Below, one piece after another: positions 35,267-44,703 of a DNA stretch of 64,000 nucleotides (position 1 is its first letter; each line of letters starts with the position of its first letter). Origin of the DNA: Fibrella aestuarina BUZ 2 (GTDB lineage: Bacteria > Bacteroidota > Bacteroidia > Cytophagales > Spirosomataceae); the NCBI RefSeq assembly GCF_000331105.1, contig NC_020054.1:6017815-6081814 (forward strand), read 5' to 3'. Below the pieces are notes generated by a model that had not been told where the DNA came from, did not search any database, and saw nothing but the letters and a program-made list of their open reading frames with translations. A program made the position numbers and the translations under genes.

Positions 35267-35293
35267 CGTAGTCGACCACAGCTTATCCGCCGT

Positions 35294-37501
35294 ATGCTTT
35301 TTGATGCCACACCCCTTCCCGTAACCCAGTCAGCCATGCCGCAGGGCTCCGTTGCCGACCCCGCGGTTTACCTGAAACGGTACTACGGTTACGACCGCTT
35401 CCGGCCCATGCAGGAGGCCGTGATCCGGTCTATTCTGAGCGGGCGCGATACGGTAGTGCTGATGCCGACGGGCGGGGGCAAGTCGGTCTGTTTTCAGATT
35501 CCGGCCCTGATGCAGCCCGGCCTGTGCGTGGTGGTGTCGCCGCTGATTGCGCTGATGAAAGATCAGGTCGAGGCTATGCACCTCAATGGCATTGCGGCGG
35601 CCTACATCAACAGTTCGCAGGGCGCGAAGGAAATCCGGGCGGTGGAAGAAAACTGCCGCAAAGGCCAGATCAAACTGCTCTACGTGTCGCCCGAAAAGCT
35701 GCTTTCGGAGTCGTTTTACACGTTTCTGAACAGCCTCAAACTCTCCATGTTCGCCATCGACGAAGCGCACTGCATTTCGTCGTGGGGGCATGATTTCCGA
35801 CCTGAATACACGCAGTTGAACACGCTGCGGCGGTGGTTTCCCAACGTACCCATCATCGCGCTCACGGCTACTGCCGACCGCCTCACGCGGCAGGACATCG
35901 CCGACCGGCTCGCCATGCATGACCCGGCGGTTTTCATCGACTCGTTTAACCGCACGAACCTGAGTTTGCAGGTGCTGCCCGGCACCAATCGCATCGGGCA
36001 GATTGCCAAGCTGCTGAGCCTTAAACCCGACACGTCGGGCATTATCTATTGCCTCAGCCGCAAGTCGTGTGAGTCGGTAGCGGCCAAATTGATCGAGAAG
36101 GGCTACTCGGCGGCTTACTACCACGCGGGGATGGACCCCAACGAACGCGCCCGCGTGCAGGAGGCCTTTCTGCGCGACGACGTGCGGATTATGTGCGCTA
36201 CCATCGCCTTCGGGATGGGCATCGACAAGAGCAACGTGCGCTGGGTGATGCACTACAACATGCCCAAGAACATCGAGGGTTATTACCAGGAAATTGGCCG
36301 TGCCGGGCGTGATGGGCTTCCGTCGCAGACGGTGCTGTTTTACAGCTTCGCCGACGTAGCCACCTACAAGGACATGCTGACGGAGAACAACCCGGCCAAC
36401 CTACAGGTGCAACTGGCGAAGCTGGAACGGATGCAGCAGTATGCCGAAGCCAACACCTGCCGGCGGCAGATTCTCCTCTCCTATTTCTCGGAACAACTGG
36501 CCGAACCCTGCGGCAACTGCGACGTGTGCCGCAACCCGCGCGTAACGTTCGACGCCACCGTATTGGCCCAGAAAGCGCTGTCGGCCATTATTCGGCTGGG
36601 TGAGCGCGTGCCGATGAACACGCTGATCGACGTGCTACGGGGCTCGCGCAACTACGCCATCGTATCGCAGGGGTACGACAAAATCAAAACCTACGGCGCC
36701 GGGGCCGACCTGAAGTTTGAGGAGTGGCGCAACTACCTGCATCAGCTCATCAATATCGGCGTGATTGAGATCGCCTACGAAAACCACTACGCCCTGCGGA
36801 AAGGGTTGCTGGCCGACGACGTGCTGTTCAAAGGCAAAACCATCAGCCTCGTCCGGCCCGACGACGTACCCAAGCCGGTGGTTGAAAAAGCGACTCGTAC
36901 CCGTACCGAAGGCACGCGCGACGACCTGTTCGAGCGGCTGCGGGCGCTGCGCAAACGCATTGCCGACGCGCAGAACGTGCCCCCCTACGTGGTTTTCACC
37001 GACTCGACGCTGGAAGACATGGCCCGGCAGCGACCCACTACGCCCGACGCCTTCCGAAACGTGTCGGGGGTGGGCGAACGCAAACTGGAGATGTTTGGCG
37101 AGGCCTTCCTAGACGAGATTACGGCTTATGTCGGCGTCAGCAGGGGCACGAGTCAGGTACGTAGCGAGGTGCCGAGCCGGTCGCGCGAGGTGGCGAAGCC
37201 CAAAGGAACCACCCAGCAAATGACGTTCGAACTTTACCAGCAGGGCCTGACTATCGACCAGATTGCCAAGGCGCGCGAACTGGGCCCGTCCAGCATCGCC
37301 AACCACCTGATTCAACTCAATCGGGGCGGCTACGACGTTGATCTGGAACGCCTGATCACCCCCGCCGAACGCCGCGCCATCGAGGCCGCGATTGCCACCG
37401 TCGGCATCGAAGACAATCGCACCAAGCCCGTTTTTGATCACCTCGAAGGCAAGTACGACTACGGCAAAATCAACCTGACGATTGCGTTAATGGAGCGGTA
37501 G
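35294..37501 (+). CDS. recQ: ATP-dependent DNA helicase RecQ
   Basis: This is a 3'-5' DNA helicase of about 735 residues for recombination and replication-fork repair. It has Walker A MPTGGGKSV (about 57-65), the DEAH box AIDEAHC (154-160), helicase motifs down to GRAGRDGLPS, zinc cysteines in CRRQILLSYFSEQL..CGNCDVC (about 393-416), the RQC region, an HRDC domain (about 545-620) and a helix-turn-helix extension TIDQIAKARELGPSSIANHL typical of longer bacterial RecQ. The ATG at 35294 is chosen over 35336; both are in frame. Upstream codons to 35168 are open but non-coding in look. Confidence 0.95.
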   Translation: MLFDATPLPVTQSAMPQGSVADPAVYLKRYYGYDRFRPMQEAVIRSILSGRDTVVLMPTGGGKSVCFQIPALMQPGLCVVVSPLIALMKDQVEAMHLNGIAAAYINSSQGAKEIRAVEENCRKGQIKLLYVSPEKLLSESFYTFLNSLKLSMFAIDEAHCISSWGHDFRPEYTQLNTLRRWFPNVPIIALTATADRLTRQDIADRLAMHDPAVFIDSFNRTNLSLQVLPGTNRIGQIAKLLSLKPDTSGIIYCLSRKSCESVAAKLIEKGYSAAYYHAGMDPNERARVQEAFLRDDVRIMCATIAFGMGIDKSNVRWVMHYNMPKNIEGYYQEIGRAGRDGLPSQTVLFYSFADVATYKDMLTENNPANLQVQLAKLERMQQYAEANTCRRQILLSYFSEQLAEPCGNCDVCRNPRVTFDATVLAQKALSAIIRLGERVPMNTLIDVLRGSRNYAIVSQGYDKIKTYGAGADLKFEEWRNYLHQLINIGVIEIAYENHYALRKGLLADDVLFKGKTISLVRPDDVPKPVVEKATRTRTEGTRDDLFERLRALRKRIADAQNVPPYVVFTDSTLEDMARQRPTTPDAFRNVSGVGERKLEMFGEAFLDEITAYVGVSRGTSQVRSEVPSRSREVAKPKGTTQQMTFELYQQGLTIDQIAKARELGPSSIANHLIQLNRGGYDVDLERLITPAERRAIEAAIATVGIEDNRTKPVFDHLEGKYDYGKINLTIALMER

Positions 37502-37518
37502 TTATGGCCAGCCATACC

Positions 37519-37911
37519 TCACTGGCGTAGGAAGTTGCCCGACTCGATCAATCGGGGATGACCGTCAGTTTTGAGGTAGATGTACATCTGGCAACGTACC
37601 TGACCAAGGTGCGCCTGTCCGTTGCTCATCTGCACCGGTACCTCGCGGCGGGCGTACTCATCGTCGGGGTGGTTTTGAATACCTTCGTAGTCATCGAGGC
37701 GGGTCAGGATGGTATCATCCGTGAGTTCATAGACGTCGCCCCAGACCCGGTAGATGCCGTCGGGTTCATAAGTGGCGCCGGGATACCAGCCGAGGTCAAA
37801 CAGACGGCCAGGTACGTTGCCATGCCCAATCAACTGCGCGTGTTGCCGCAGCAAATCGGCCATCGGGTTGTCGTTACCGCTACGTAGCGTTCCGTAAACA
37901 AATAAATTCAT
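37519..37911 (-). CDS. Gamma-glutamylcyclotransferase-like protein
   Basis: This 130-residue protein has the GGCT-like fold, with the opening NLFVYGTLRSG that forms the substrate-phosphate-like loop and RLDDYEG containing the catalytic Glu. Enzymes of this group turn gamma-glutamyl-amines or peptides into 5-oxoproline and a free amine; the true substrate is not clear. It is convergent with recQ, about 17 bases from its stop. Confidence 0.88.
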   Translation of the reverse strand: MNLFVYGTLRSGNDNPMADLLRQHAQLIGHGNVPGRLFDLGWYPGATYEPDGIYRVWGDVYELTDDTILTRLDDYEGIQNHPDDEYARREVPVQMSNGQAHLGQVRCQMYIYLKTDGHPRLIESGNFLRQ

Positions 37912-38028
37912 GCTAGCGATTTAGGGCTTTCAATCTACATGAAAATCGAATGCCGTTGCTAGGTAGCCCTAAACCATCTTACGACCATCAACCGGAAACC
38001 TATCTGCGCCAAGCAACCTTATACGATT

Positions 38029-38277
38029 ATGGAAGCCAACGAACGGAACACCGAACCGCCCCAAACCCGCCATAGTCAACGCCTACCGACGCTGCTATCG
38101 GCGTTGCATCTGCTGTATGTGGGCCGGGCATTGGCAGGCTTCGTGGCCGACGAGCAATCGCCCCCGCCACCGGTCGAACTCGACGTTGTCGACGCGACGA
38201 TCGAAGCGTTTACCGACGAAATCCGCGCGACTGAACTACTGCACGAAGCGGCCATTTTGGTGGGTGACCTGGCCTGA
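38029..38277 (+). CDS. Hypothetical 82-residue protein
   Basis: This is a small protein with Glu/Asp-rich composition and a helical middle LPTLLSALHLLYVGRALAGF. No family is recognised. It begins at an ATG at 38029 and ends 19 bases before a strong hairpin terminator, which supports it being a real short gene. Confidence 0.5.
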   Translation: MEANERNTEPPQTRHSQRLPTLLSALHLLYVGRALAGFVADEQSPPPPVELDVVDATIEAFTDEIRATELLHEAAILVGDLA

Positions 38278-38296
38278 CGTCCCTGTCGAGCACAAC

Positions 38297-38351
38297 AAAA
38301 ATCCCCATGAATCACGCCAGCCGATCGCCGATGTGATTCATGGGGATTTTT
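38297..38351. terminator. Bidirectional hairpin terminator
   Basis: A perfect 19-bp stem (38297-38315 with 38333-38351) starting AAAAATCCCC has a 17-nt loop and is flanked by A and T runs on the two sides. It ends both the small gene and the convergent leuA transcript. Confidence 0.88.
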
Positions 38352-38369
38352 TGTCTTCCGAAGCTGTGC

Positions 38370-39509
38370 TTAGCGCACCAGCTCCATCAAGTCTTTGTCG
38401 TTGACTTCTTTACGCACGTCGGCCATGTCGAGGAACTGCTTGTACAAACCGTCGAGCGTTGGTTTGTCGTAGCGATAGCCGAGCAGTTCGAGGCGGTGCT
38501 TGAGTGCATGCCGGCCCGAACGCGCCGTGAGGATAATCGACGACTTATCGACACCCACGTCGGTGGGGTTCATAATTTCGTAGGTCTCCGAGTTTTTCAG
38601 GTGGCCGTCCTGGTGAATGCCCGATGAGTGCGCGAAGGCATTACGCCCGACAATCGCCTTGTTGGCCTGTACCGGCATCCGCATCATGCCCGACACTAGT
38701 TGACTAACGGGATAAAGCCGTTTGGTATCCACGCCCGTTTCGAAGCCCAGCTCGCGGTGCACTTTCATGGCCATCACGACTTCTTCGAGCGAGGTATTGC
38801 CCGCCCGTTCGCCAATGCCGTTAATCGTACATTCGATCTGCCGCGCGCCGTTCATGATCCCCGCCAGCGAGTTGGCCGTTGCCAGGCCAAGGTCGTTGTG
38901 GCAGTGAATCGAGATCGTTGCCTTGTCGACGTTGGGTACGTTGTTGTAAATGTAGTTGATCTTCGCGCCGTATTGGTCGGGCAGGCAATAGCCCGTTGTG
39001 TCGGGGATATTGACGACCGTTGCGCCCGCCGCGATTACGGCTTCGGTGAGGCGACAAAGGAAATCCAGATCGGCCCGCCCGGCGTCTTCAGCGTAGAATT
39101 CGACATCCTCCACATACGTACGGGCGTGTTTGACGGCCCGCACCGCCTGCTCCAGAATGGCGTCGCGGGTGCTGTTGAACTTGTTCCGAATATGAATGTC
39201 TGAAGCACCAATGCCGGTATGAATCCGGCCACGCTTCGCGAGTTTCAGGGCTTCACCCGCCGCATCGATATCACCAATGACGGCCCGCGACAGCGCGCAG
39301 ACTGTTGGGTTGGTCACCGCCTTGGAAATCTCAACCACCGACCGAAAGTCGCCGGGGCTCGATACTGGGAAGCCCGCTTCAATGATGTCTACGCCCAGTA
39401 GCTCCAGCTCTTTAGCAACCGTTACCTTCTCTTCCGTAGTTAACTGGCAACCAGGCACTTGCTCGCCGTCGCGCAGGGTAGTATCAAAGATATAAATGCG
39501 TTCGCTCAT
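38370..39509 (-). CDS. leuA: 2-Isopropylmalate synthase, short form without regulatory domain
   Basis: This enzyme joins acetyl-CoA and 2-ketoisovalerate in the first step of leucine synthesis. The 379-residue protein has the DRE-TIM start [10 protein letters not shown] (about 8-17), the HxH metal motif SIHCHNDLG (about 200) and the ending through [10 protein letters not shown]. It stops at the end of the catalytic and linker regions: the C-terminal LeuA regulatory domain (about 130 residues in typical enzymes) is missing, so leucine feedback through that domain is not possible. A second family member with a regulatory domain is at 40926. It has its own promoter and the shared dyad element upstream. 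Confidence 0.9.
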   Translation of the reverse strand: MSERIYIFDTTLRDGEQVPGCQLTTEEKVTVAKELELLGVDIIEAGFPVSSPGDFRSVVEISKAVTNPTVCALSRAVIGDIDAAGEALKLAKRGRIHTGIGASDIHIRNKFNSTRDAILEQAVRAVKHARTYVEDVEFYAEDAGRADLDFLCRLTEAVIAAGATVVNIPDTTGYCLPDQYGAKINYIYNNVPNVDKATISIHCHNDLGLATANSLAGIMNGARQIECTINGIGERAGNTSLEEVVMAMKVHRELGFETGVDTKRLYPVSQLVSGMMRMPVQANKAIVGRNAFAHSSGIHQDGHLKNSETYEIMNPTDVGVDKSSIILTARSGRHALKHRLELLGYRYDKPTLDGLYKQFLDMADVRKEVNDKDLMELVR

Positions 39510-39535
39510 GGGGACAATCAGACAGTGGTTTTTGT

Positions 39536-39572
39536 TAGCGAAATTTCGCTGTATGCGTAATTGCGCTACAAA
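39536..39572 (-). promoter_or_regulatory. Shared dyad element upstream of leuA
   Basis: Two 12-bp dyads lie in tandem: GCGAAATTTCGC (39538-39549, within the 14-bp palindrome AGCGAAATTTCGCT at 39537-39550) and GCGTAATTGCGC (39555-39566), spaced 5 bases apart. The same 37-nt block, with 33 identities, lies upstream of ilvD at 63263. Its near end is 27 bases before the leuA ATG, and it overlaps the predicted transcript start, so it may be an operator or a leader element. Confidence 0.8.
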
Positions 39573-39599
39573 AATAAGCGAGCGATTATTTTTTCAAAA
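39569..39599 (-). promoter_or_regulatory. Candidate leuA promoter
   Basis: On the minus strand TTTTG at 39599-39595 is followed after 18 bases by TATTTTTG at 39576-39569. This fits the Bacteroidota -33 TTTG / -7 TAnnTTTG pattern, with the transcript start predicted near 39562. The shared dyad element lies just downstream or on top of the start. Confidence 0.55.
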
Positions 39600-39627
39600 T
39601 TGAGCGAGTGGATTTTTTGGCAAATAA

Positions 39628-39706
39628 AACGAGCAACGGGTCAGCAACGACGTTTGATCGAAAGGCCAACTTGCCTGATCAACGCCTCGCTAACCCGTTG
39701 CTCGTT
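39628..39706. terminator. Hairpin terminator after leuB
   Basis: An 18-bp stem of AACGAGCAACGGGT (39628 onward) pairs with 39689-39706 with one mismatch and a long loop. On the minus strand it is followed by a U-rich stretch. It should end the leuC-D-cim-leuB transcript, leaving leuA on its own promoter. Confidence 0.8.
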
Positions 39707-39719
39707 GGTTTGGGTTCAC

Positions 39720-40790
39720 TTACAGCTTCGCCAGCAGGGCCTCGCCCATGGCCGACGTACCCAGCAATTTATCGGCTGGGGTATCGGCGTCGGCAATGTC
39801 GCGGGTGCGGTAGCCTTCTTTCAGCACCGCATCGACAGCCGCAATGACGGCCTCGGCTTCGGCTTTCATGCCGAACGAAATGTCGAGCAGCAGCGCCGCC
39901 GACAATACCGACGCCAGCGGGTTAGCTACACCTTTACCCGTAATGTCGTGGGCCGACCCGTGGATGGGTTCATACACGCCCGTGCTGTCGCCCACCGACG
40001 CCGACGCGAGCATGCCCATCGAGCCAGCGATTTGTGAGGCTTCGTCGGTCAGGATGTCGCCGAAGAGGTTGCCTGTCACTACCACGTCGAAGCGTTTGGG
40101 ATCTTTGATGAGCAGCATCGCCGCCGCATCGATGAACTGGTGCTCCACCTCCACGTCGGGGTATTCGGGCGTGAGGGCCTGCACCACTTCGCGCCACAGG
40201 CGGCTGCTTTCCAGCACATTGGCCTTGTCGACACTCATCAGTTTTTTGCGCCGGGTACGTGCCGCCTCGAACGCTTTCCGCACAATCCGCTCCACTTCGT
40301 ATTTGTGGTAGATCATCAGATCCGAGGCCGTGCTGCGGTCTTCCGAGCGCGTCTTCTCGCCAAAATACACGTCACCGGTCAGCTCGCGGAAGAACAGAAT
40401 ATCAGCCCCTTGCAGGATTTCGGGCTTGATGCTCGACGAGCTGAGCAGTTCGTCGAACAGCTTGATCGGGCGCAGATTGGCGTAGAGACCCAACTCTTTC
40501 CGCATCTGCAACAGCCCCTGCTCGGGCCGCACCTTGGCCGAGGGGTCGTTGTCGTATTTGGGGTGCCCCACCGCTCCGAACAGGACGGCGTCGGCCGCCC
40601 GCATTTTTTCGAGCGTCTCGGCCGGAAGAGCGGCACCAGTGGCTTCAATGGCGACGTGGCCGATCAGGGCTTCGTCGTAGGTGAATTCATGACCAAATTT
40701 CTGGGCAATGGTTTCCAGCACCTGCTTACCTACGGCGGTTACTTCGGCTCCGATCCCATCGCCGGGCACTACGAGAATGTGTTTTTTCAT
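39720..40790 (-). CDS. leuB: 3-Isopropylmalate dehydrogenase
   Basis: This 356-residue NAD-dependent enzyme oxidises and decarboxylates 3-isopropylmalate in leucine synthesis. The start MKKHILVVPGDGIGAEV contains the nucleotide-side motif, GAVGHPKYDNDPSAKVRPEQGLLQMRK carries substrate and cofactor arginines, and the later DEASQIAGSMGMLASASVG holds metal ligands; EPIHGSAHDITGKGVANP binds NAD. The length is usual. The ATG at 40790 is preferred. It lies after the citramalate/isopropylmalate synthase gene and ends in the terminator before leuA. Confidence 0.94.
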   Translation of the reverse strand: MKKHILVVPGDGIGAEVTAVGKQVLETIAQKFGHEFTYDEALIGHVAIEATGAALPAETLEKMRAADAVLFGAVGHPKYDNDPSAKVRPEQGLLQMRKELGLYANLRPIKLFDELLSSSSIKPEILQGADILFFRELTGDVYFGEKTRSEDRSTASDLMIYHKYEVERIVRKAFEAARTRRKKLMSVDKANVLESSRLWREVVQALTPEYPDVEVEHQFIDAAAMLLIKDPKRFDVVVTGNLFGDILTDEASQIAGSMGMLASASVGDSTGVYEPIHGSAHDITGKGVANPLASVLSAALLLDISFGMKAEAEAVIAAVDAVLKEGYRTRDIADADTPADKLLGTSAMGEALLAKL

Positions 40791-40808
40791 GAGAGAAATG
40801 GCATTGGT

Positions 40809-40919
40809 GGTCATTAGCCTTCGGCGTCATTTGCTGCGCGTCATTCATGGTCATTCGTTGTAAAAAGCAATCAATGACTATCAATGACGCGCAGCAAATG
40901 ACGCCGAAGGCTAATGACC
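40809..40919. repeat. 37-bp perfect hairpin of TCATT words
   Basis: The arm 40809-40845 (GGTCATTAGCC start) is an exact complement of 40883-40919, with a further imperfect inner stem. It fills the gap between leuB and the synthase gene and is a relative of the element at 27812. Confidence 0.9.
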
Positions 40920-40925
40920 CCCTCT

Positions 40926-42443
40926 TTATTCTAAACTGTTCAGCATTTTTTGTGTCGCTTTGATGGCCGACACGGTTTGGTCGGAGTCGAGGCCGCGGGT
41001 TTTGAAGGCGCGGCTGTTCACTTTCCAGGTAATAATGGTTTCACAAAGGGCGTCGGTGCGGCCACCCGTCGGGATACGAACGGCGTAGTCGGTCAGTTCG
41101 GGCAGCGTCATGTTCTTCAGCGCGTAGATCTTCTTCAGCGCATTCATAAACGCGTCGTACTGCCCGTCGCCCTGCGCGCTTTCTTCAAACTGTTCGGCAT
41201 CGATACGTACCTGAAGCGTCGCCTGCGGTTTCAGGCCTTTGGCTTTCGTCAGGGCGTAGTTCAGCACCTCCACGCGGGCCGTCGTGTTGGTTTGGCCCAG
41301 CACATCGGCGATGATGTAGGGCAGGTCTTCGCGGGTAATCTGCTCTTTCTGATCGCCCAACTCGATCACGCGCTGCGTCACCTTTTTCAGGTCGTCGTCG
41401 GGCAGTTGGATACCCAGTTCGCGCAGGTTGTTCTCGATGTTAGCCTTCCCCGACGTTTTGCCCAGCGCGTAGCTGCGGGTACGTCCGAAGCGCTCCGGCG
41501 TCAGGTCGTTGAAGTACAGGTTGTTCTTTTTGTCGCCATCGGCATGAATGCCGGCCGTTTGGGTAAATACGTTGTCGCCAACGACGGGCTTGTTGTCGGG
41601 CACGCGCAGGCCCGAAAACGTCTCGACCAGCTTGCTGATTTCGTACAATGACCCTTCCACGATGCCCAATTCGACCTGATCGGCCATGAAATCGCGTAGC
41701 ACGGCGATGGTGCTCGCCATCGGGGCGTTACCGGCCCGTTCGCCCAGTCCATTTACGGTCAGATGCAGGCCGTGTGCCCCCGCCCGGATCGCCTCCATCA
41801 CGTTGGCCACGCTCAGGTCGTAGTCGTTGTGCGCGTGGAAATCAAAATGCAGCGCCGGGTAGCGGTTCACCAGTTCGTGCACAAACGCGTAGGACTCGGC
41901 GGGCGTCAGTACCCCCAGCGTATCGGGCAGCAACACGCGCCGGATGGGCTGCGTTTGCAGAAAATCGAGGTACTGCCGCACATAGTCGGGCGAGTGGCGC
42001 ATGCCGTTGCTCCAGTCTTCCAGGTACGCGTTGACGGTGATGCCCGCCCGTTGCGCGCCGTCGATCGCCTGTGCGATGTCGGCAAAATGCTGCGTTGGCG
42101 TTTTCTTAAGCTGATGCGTCAGGTGGTTGAGCGAGCCTTTGGTAAGCAGGTTCATCACCCGCGCGCCCGAGGCCTGCATCCAGTCGAGCGAGGCTTGGCC
42201 GTCGACAAACGTCAGCACTTCAACCCGGTCGAGCAGGCCTGCGCTATCGGCCCAGCGGGTAATCTGCTGCACCGCTTCCAGTTCACCCGCCGACACCCGC
42301 GCCGAAGCAACCTCCACGCGGTCGACCTTCACTTCGGTCAGCAGCAACTGCGCCATCGCCAGCTTTTCCGAAGCCGAAAAAGACACGCTGCTGGTTTGCT
42401 CCCCATCGCGGAGAGTCGTGTCCATGATTTCAATATAACGCAT
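40926..42443 (-). CDS. Isopropylmalate/citramalate synthase with regulatory domain
   Basis: This 505-residue DRE-TIM acyltransferase has [16 protein letters not shown] (about 8-23), the later metal site FDFHAHNDYDLS (about 197-208) and NGLGERAGNAP. The last 130 residues form a LeuA-type dimer/regulatory domain ending VNSRAFKTRGLDSDQTVSAIKATQKML. It could be a second isopropylmalate synthase or a (R)-citramalate synthase (a threonine-independent route to isoleucine); I cannot choose from the sequence. Because the other leuA lacks a regulatory domain, this protein is the only one with a site for amino-acid feedback. The ATG at 42443 is used. Confidence 0.88.
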   Translation of the reverse strand: MRYIEIMDTTLRDGEQTSSVSFSASEKLAMAQLLLTEVKVDRVEVASARVSAGELEAVQQITRWADSAGLLDRVEVLTFVDGQASLDWMQASGARVMNLLTKGSLNHLTHQLKKTPTQHFADIAQAIDGAQRAGITVNAYLEDWSNGMRHSPDYVRQYLDFLQTQPIRRVLLPDTLGVLTPAESYAFVHELVNRYPALHFDFHAHNDYDLSVANVMEAIRAGAHGLHLTVNGLGERAGNAPMASTIAVLRDFMADQVELGIVEGSLYEISKLVETFSGLRVPDNKPVVGDNVFTQTAGIHADGDKKNNLYFNDLTPERFGRTRSYALGKTSGKANIENNLRELGIQLPDDDLKKVTQRVIELGDQKEQITREDLPYIIADVLGQTNTTARVEVLNYALTKAKGLKPQATLQVRIDAEQFEESAQGDGQYDAFMNALKKIYALKNMTLPELTDYAVRIPTGGRTDALCETIITWKVNSRAFKTRGLDSDQTVSAIKATQKMLNSLE

Positions 42444-42456
42444 GGTGGGAAGTGGG

Positions 42457-42550
42457 GAATGAATAGTGTAGGATGGAGACTGTATAATGAGCTGACCCAA
42501 ATGCACTCATAGGCACCCATTATACAGTCTCCATCCTACACTATTCATTC
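42457..42550. repeat. 33-bp perfect hairpin
   Basis: The arm 42457-42489 (GAATGAATAGTGTAGGATGG start) is an exact complement of 42518-42550 around a 28-nt loop. It fills the junction between leuD and the next gene and nearly abuts the leuD stop. Confidence 0.9.
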
Positions 42551-42552
42551 TT

Positions 42553-43164
42553 TTAAAACGGTCTCGTTTCGGCGAACTGCTCAATCTCCTGCTTCATCGA
42601 CAGCAGGTAGTCGATGTCGTCGTAACCATTGATGAGGTTGTCCTTCTTGTAACCGTTGATGGTGAAGCCCTCCTGCTCACCCGTGGCAACCAGCGTGATG
42701 GTCTGCTCGGGCAGGTTTACCTCCAGTTCGGTGTCGGGATCGGCCTCGATGGCGGCGAAGATTTTGTCGGCAAACTCGGCGCTCACCGTTACGGGCAGAA
42801 TGCCAACGTTGAGGCAGTTGTTCTTGAAGATATCGGCGAAAAAGCTCGACACCACGCACCGGAACCCGTAGTCGTAGATGGCCCAGGCGGCGTGCTCACG
42901 GCTTGACCCGCTGCCGAAATTTTTGCCTCCGACCAGAATCTTACGGGCTATTCCCTCGCTTGAGTACGTCGGGTTATTCAGCACGAAATCGGCCTTGGGG
43001 GTATTGTCGGCGTTGTAGCGCCAATCGCGGAAGAGGTTGTCGCCGAAGCCTTTGCGTTCGGTCGCTTTCAGGAAGCGAGCGGGTATGATCTGGTCCGTAT
43101 CGACGTTCTCGATGGGCATCGGGACGGCCGCGCTACGGAGCACGGTAAATTTATCGTAAGCCAT
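42553..43164 (-). CDS. leuD: 3-Isopropylmalate dehydratase small subunit
   Basis: This 203-residue subunit works with LeuC to isomerise 2- to 3-isopropylmalate. The swivel-domain motifs are [14 protein letters not shown] (about 20-33) and [22 protein letters not shown] (about 79-100); a late NLPEQTITL strand and terminal FAETRPF complete the family's usual length. It follows leuC in the same direction, with a TCATT-type repeat between them and a 33-bp hairpin after its stop. Confidence 0.94.
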   Translation of the reverse strand: MAYDKFTVLRSAAVPMPIENVDTDQIIPARFLKATERKGFGDNLFRDWRYNADNTPKADFVLNNPTYSSEGIARKILVGGKNFGSGSSREHAAWAIYDYGFRCVVSSFFADIFKNNCLNVGILPVTVSAEFADKIFAAIEADPDTELEVNLPEQTITLVATGEQEGFTINGYKKDNLINGYDDIDYLLSMKQEIEQFAETRPF

Positions 43165-43168
43165 AGGG

Positions 43169-43276
43169 AAATGTCATTTGTGGTCATTACGCTGCGCTGT
43201 CCTTAACTAGTCATTCGTAGAAAACCAATAGATGACTACTTAATGGCCATCTAATGACAGCGAAGCGTGATGACAT
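43169..43276. repeat. Imperfect hairpin of TCATT words between leuC and leuD
   Basis: The left flank carries AAATGTCATTTGTGGTCATT and the right flank ends in GACAGCGAAGCGTGATGACA, which pair imperfectly, with an 11-base insertion on the left side. It is of the same word type as the elements at 27812 and 40809. Confidence 0.65.
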
Positions 43277-44677
43277 TTAGATAAACTCTCTTGGGTCTGT
43301 CACAACGCCCGTTACGGCGGCGGCGGCGGCGACCAGGGGGCTAGCGAGCAGTGTGCGGGCGCCGGGACCCTGACGGCCTTCGAAGTTGCGGTTGGAAGTT
43401 GAGACCGCGTATTTACCCGCCGGAACCTTGTCTTCGTTCATGGCGAGGCAGGCCGAACAACCCGGTTGCCGCAGGGCGAAACCAGCCTCGGTCAGGATGT
43501 CGAGAATACCTTCTTCCTTGATCTGCGCTTCCACGATATGCGACCCCGGCACGAGCCAGGCCGTTACGTTGTCGGCTTTCCGGCGGCCTTTCACAATCGA
43601 GGCAAACGCCCGGAAGTCTTCGATGCGGCCGTTGGTGCAGCTGCCGAGGAACACGAAGTCGATGGGTTTACCGATCATCGAGTCGTTTTCGGCAAAGCCC
43701 ATGTAGTTCAGCGACTTCTGGTAGCTGGCGGCGCCATCCTGCTGATCGGCTGCCAGCGGAATGTGTTTGGTCACACCAGTACCCATGCCGGGGTTAGTGC
43801 CGTAGGTAATCTGCGGCTCAATGTCGGCGGCGTCGAACGTCAGGTCGTTGTCGAAGGTAGCGCCCTCGTCGGTGGTTAGCGACTCCCAATACGGAACGAG
43901 CTTATCCCAGGCCTCCCCTTTTGGCGCCAGATCACGGCCCTTCAGGTACGTTAGCGTAGTAGCGTCGGGGGCGATCATACCACCGCGCGCGCCCATTTCG
44001 ATGCTCATGTTACAGACCGTCATGCGGCCTTCCATGCTCATGTTGCGGAACACATCGCCGGCGTATTCCACGAAATAGCCCGTGGCACCACTCGCCGAAA
44101 TCTGCGCGATGATATACAGGGCTACGTCTTTCGGCAACACACCTTTACCCAGCGTACCATTCACCGAAATCCGCATTTTTTTGGGCTTAGGCTGCATGAT
44201 GCACTGCGAAGCCAGCACCATCTCGACCTCCGACGTACCGATACCGAACGCGATAGCCCCGAAGGCCCCGTGCGTAGAGGTATGCGAGTCGCCGCAGACG
44301 ATGGTCATGCCGGGCAGGGTAATGCCGTTTTCGGGGCCTACGACGTGGACGATCCCGTTTTTCTGGTGGCCTAGGCCCCAGTGCGAGATGTTGTATTTGT
44401 TGGCGTTCCGTTCCAGTGCGGCCAGTTGATTGGCCGAGAGCGGGTCGGCAACGGGCAGGTGCTGGTTGAGAGTCGGCGTGTTGTGGTCGGCGGTGGCGTA
44501 GGTACGTTGCGAAAACAACACCGACGCGCCCCGGCCTTCCAGTCCCAGAAAGGCCACCGGGCTGGTGACTTCGTGGATGAAATGGCGGTCAATGAACAGC
44601 ACATCGGGGCCATCCTCAATGTGCCGGATGACGTGCGCGTCCCAAACCTTATCAAACAGGGTTTGTGGAGTACTCAT
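43277..44677 (-). CDS. leuC: 3-Isopropylmalate dehydratase large subunit
   Basis: This 466-residue aconitase-family subunit carries the [4Fe-4S] cluster of isopropylmalate isomerase. The cysteines lie in [10 protein letters not shown] (about 344-353) and CSACLAMN (about 404-411). Family blocks [20 protein letters not shown] and [13 protein letters not shown] are present, and the length fits. The ATG at 44677 is preferred to upstream codons. It is the first gene of the leuC-D-cim-leuB row; two weak dyads upstream resemble parts of the leuA/ilvD element. Confidence 0.95.
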   Translation of the reverse strand: MSTPQTLFDKVWDAHVIRHIEDGPDVLFIDRHFIHEVTSPVAFLGLEGRGASVLFSQRTYATADHNTPTLNQHLPVADPLSANQLAALERNANKYNISHWGLGHQKNGIVHVVGPENGITLPGMTIVCGDSHTSTHGAFGAIAFGIGTSEVEMVLASQCIMQPKPKKMRISVNGTLGKGVLPKDVALYIIAQISASGATGYFVEYAGDVFRNMSMEGRMTVCNMSIEMGARGGMIAPDATTLTYLKGRDLAPKGEAWDKLVPYWESLTTDEGATFDNDLTFDAADIEPQITYGTNPGMGTGVTKHIPLAADQQDGAASYQKSLNYMGFAENDSMIGKPIDFVFLGSCTNGRIEDFRAFASIVKGRRKADNVTAWLVPGSHIVEAQIKEEGILDILTEAGFALRQPGCSACLAMNEDKVPAGKYAVSTSNRNFEGRQGPGARTLLASPLVAAAAAVTGVVTDPREFI

Positions 44678-44681
44678 AAGC

Positions 44682-44703
44682 TTGTAGCGGTTTATAGCTA
44701 CAA
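44682..44703. promoter_or_regulatory. Dyad just upstream of leuC
   Basis: TTGTAGC (44682-44688) is repeated inverted as GCTACAA (44697-44703) with an 8-base spacer, only 4 bases before the leuC ATG. A related degenerate word AGCGATTTTAGCT lies at 44753-44765. Both echo the leuA/ilvD element, though imperfectly. Confidence 0.4.
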
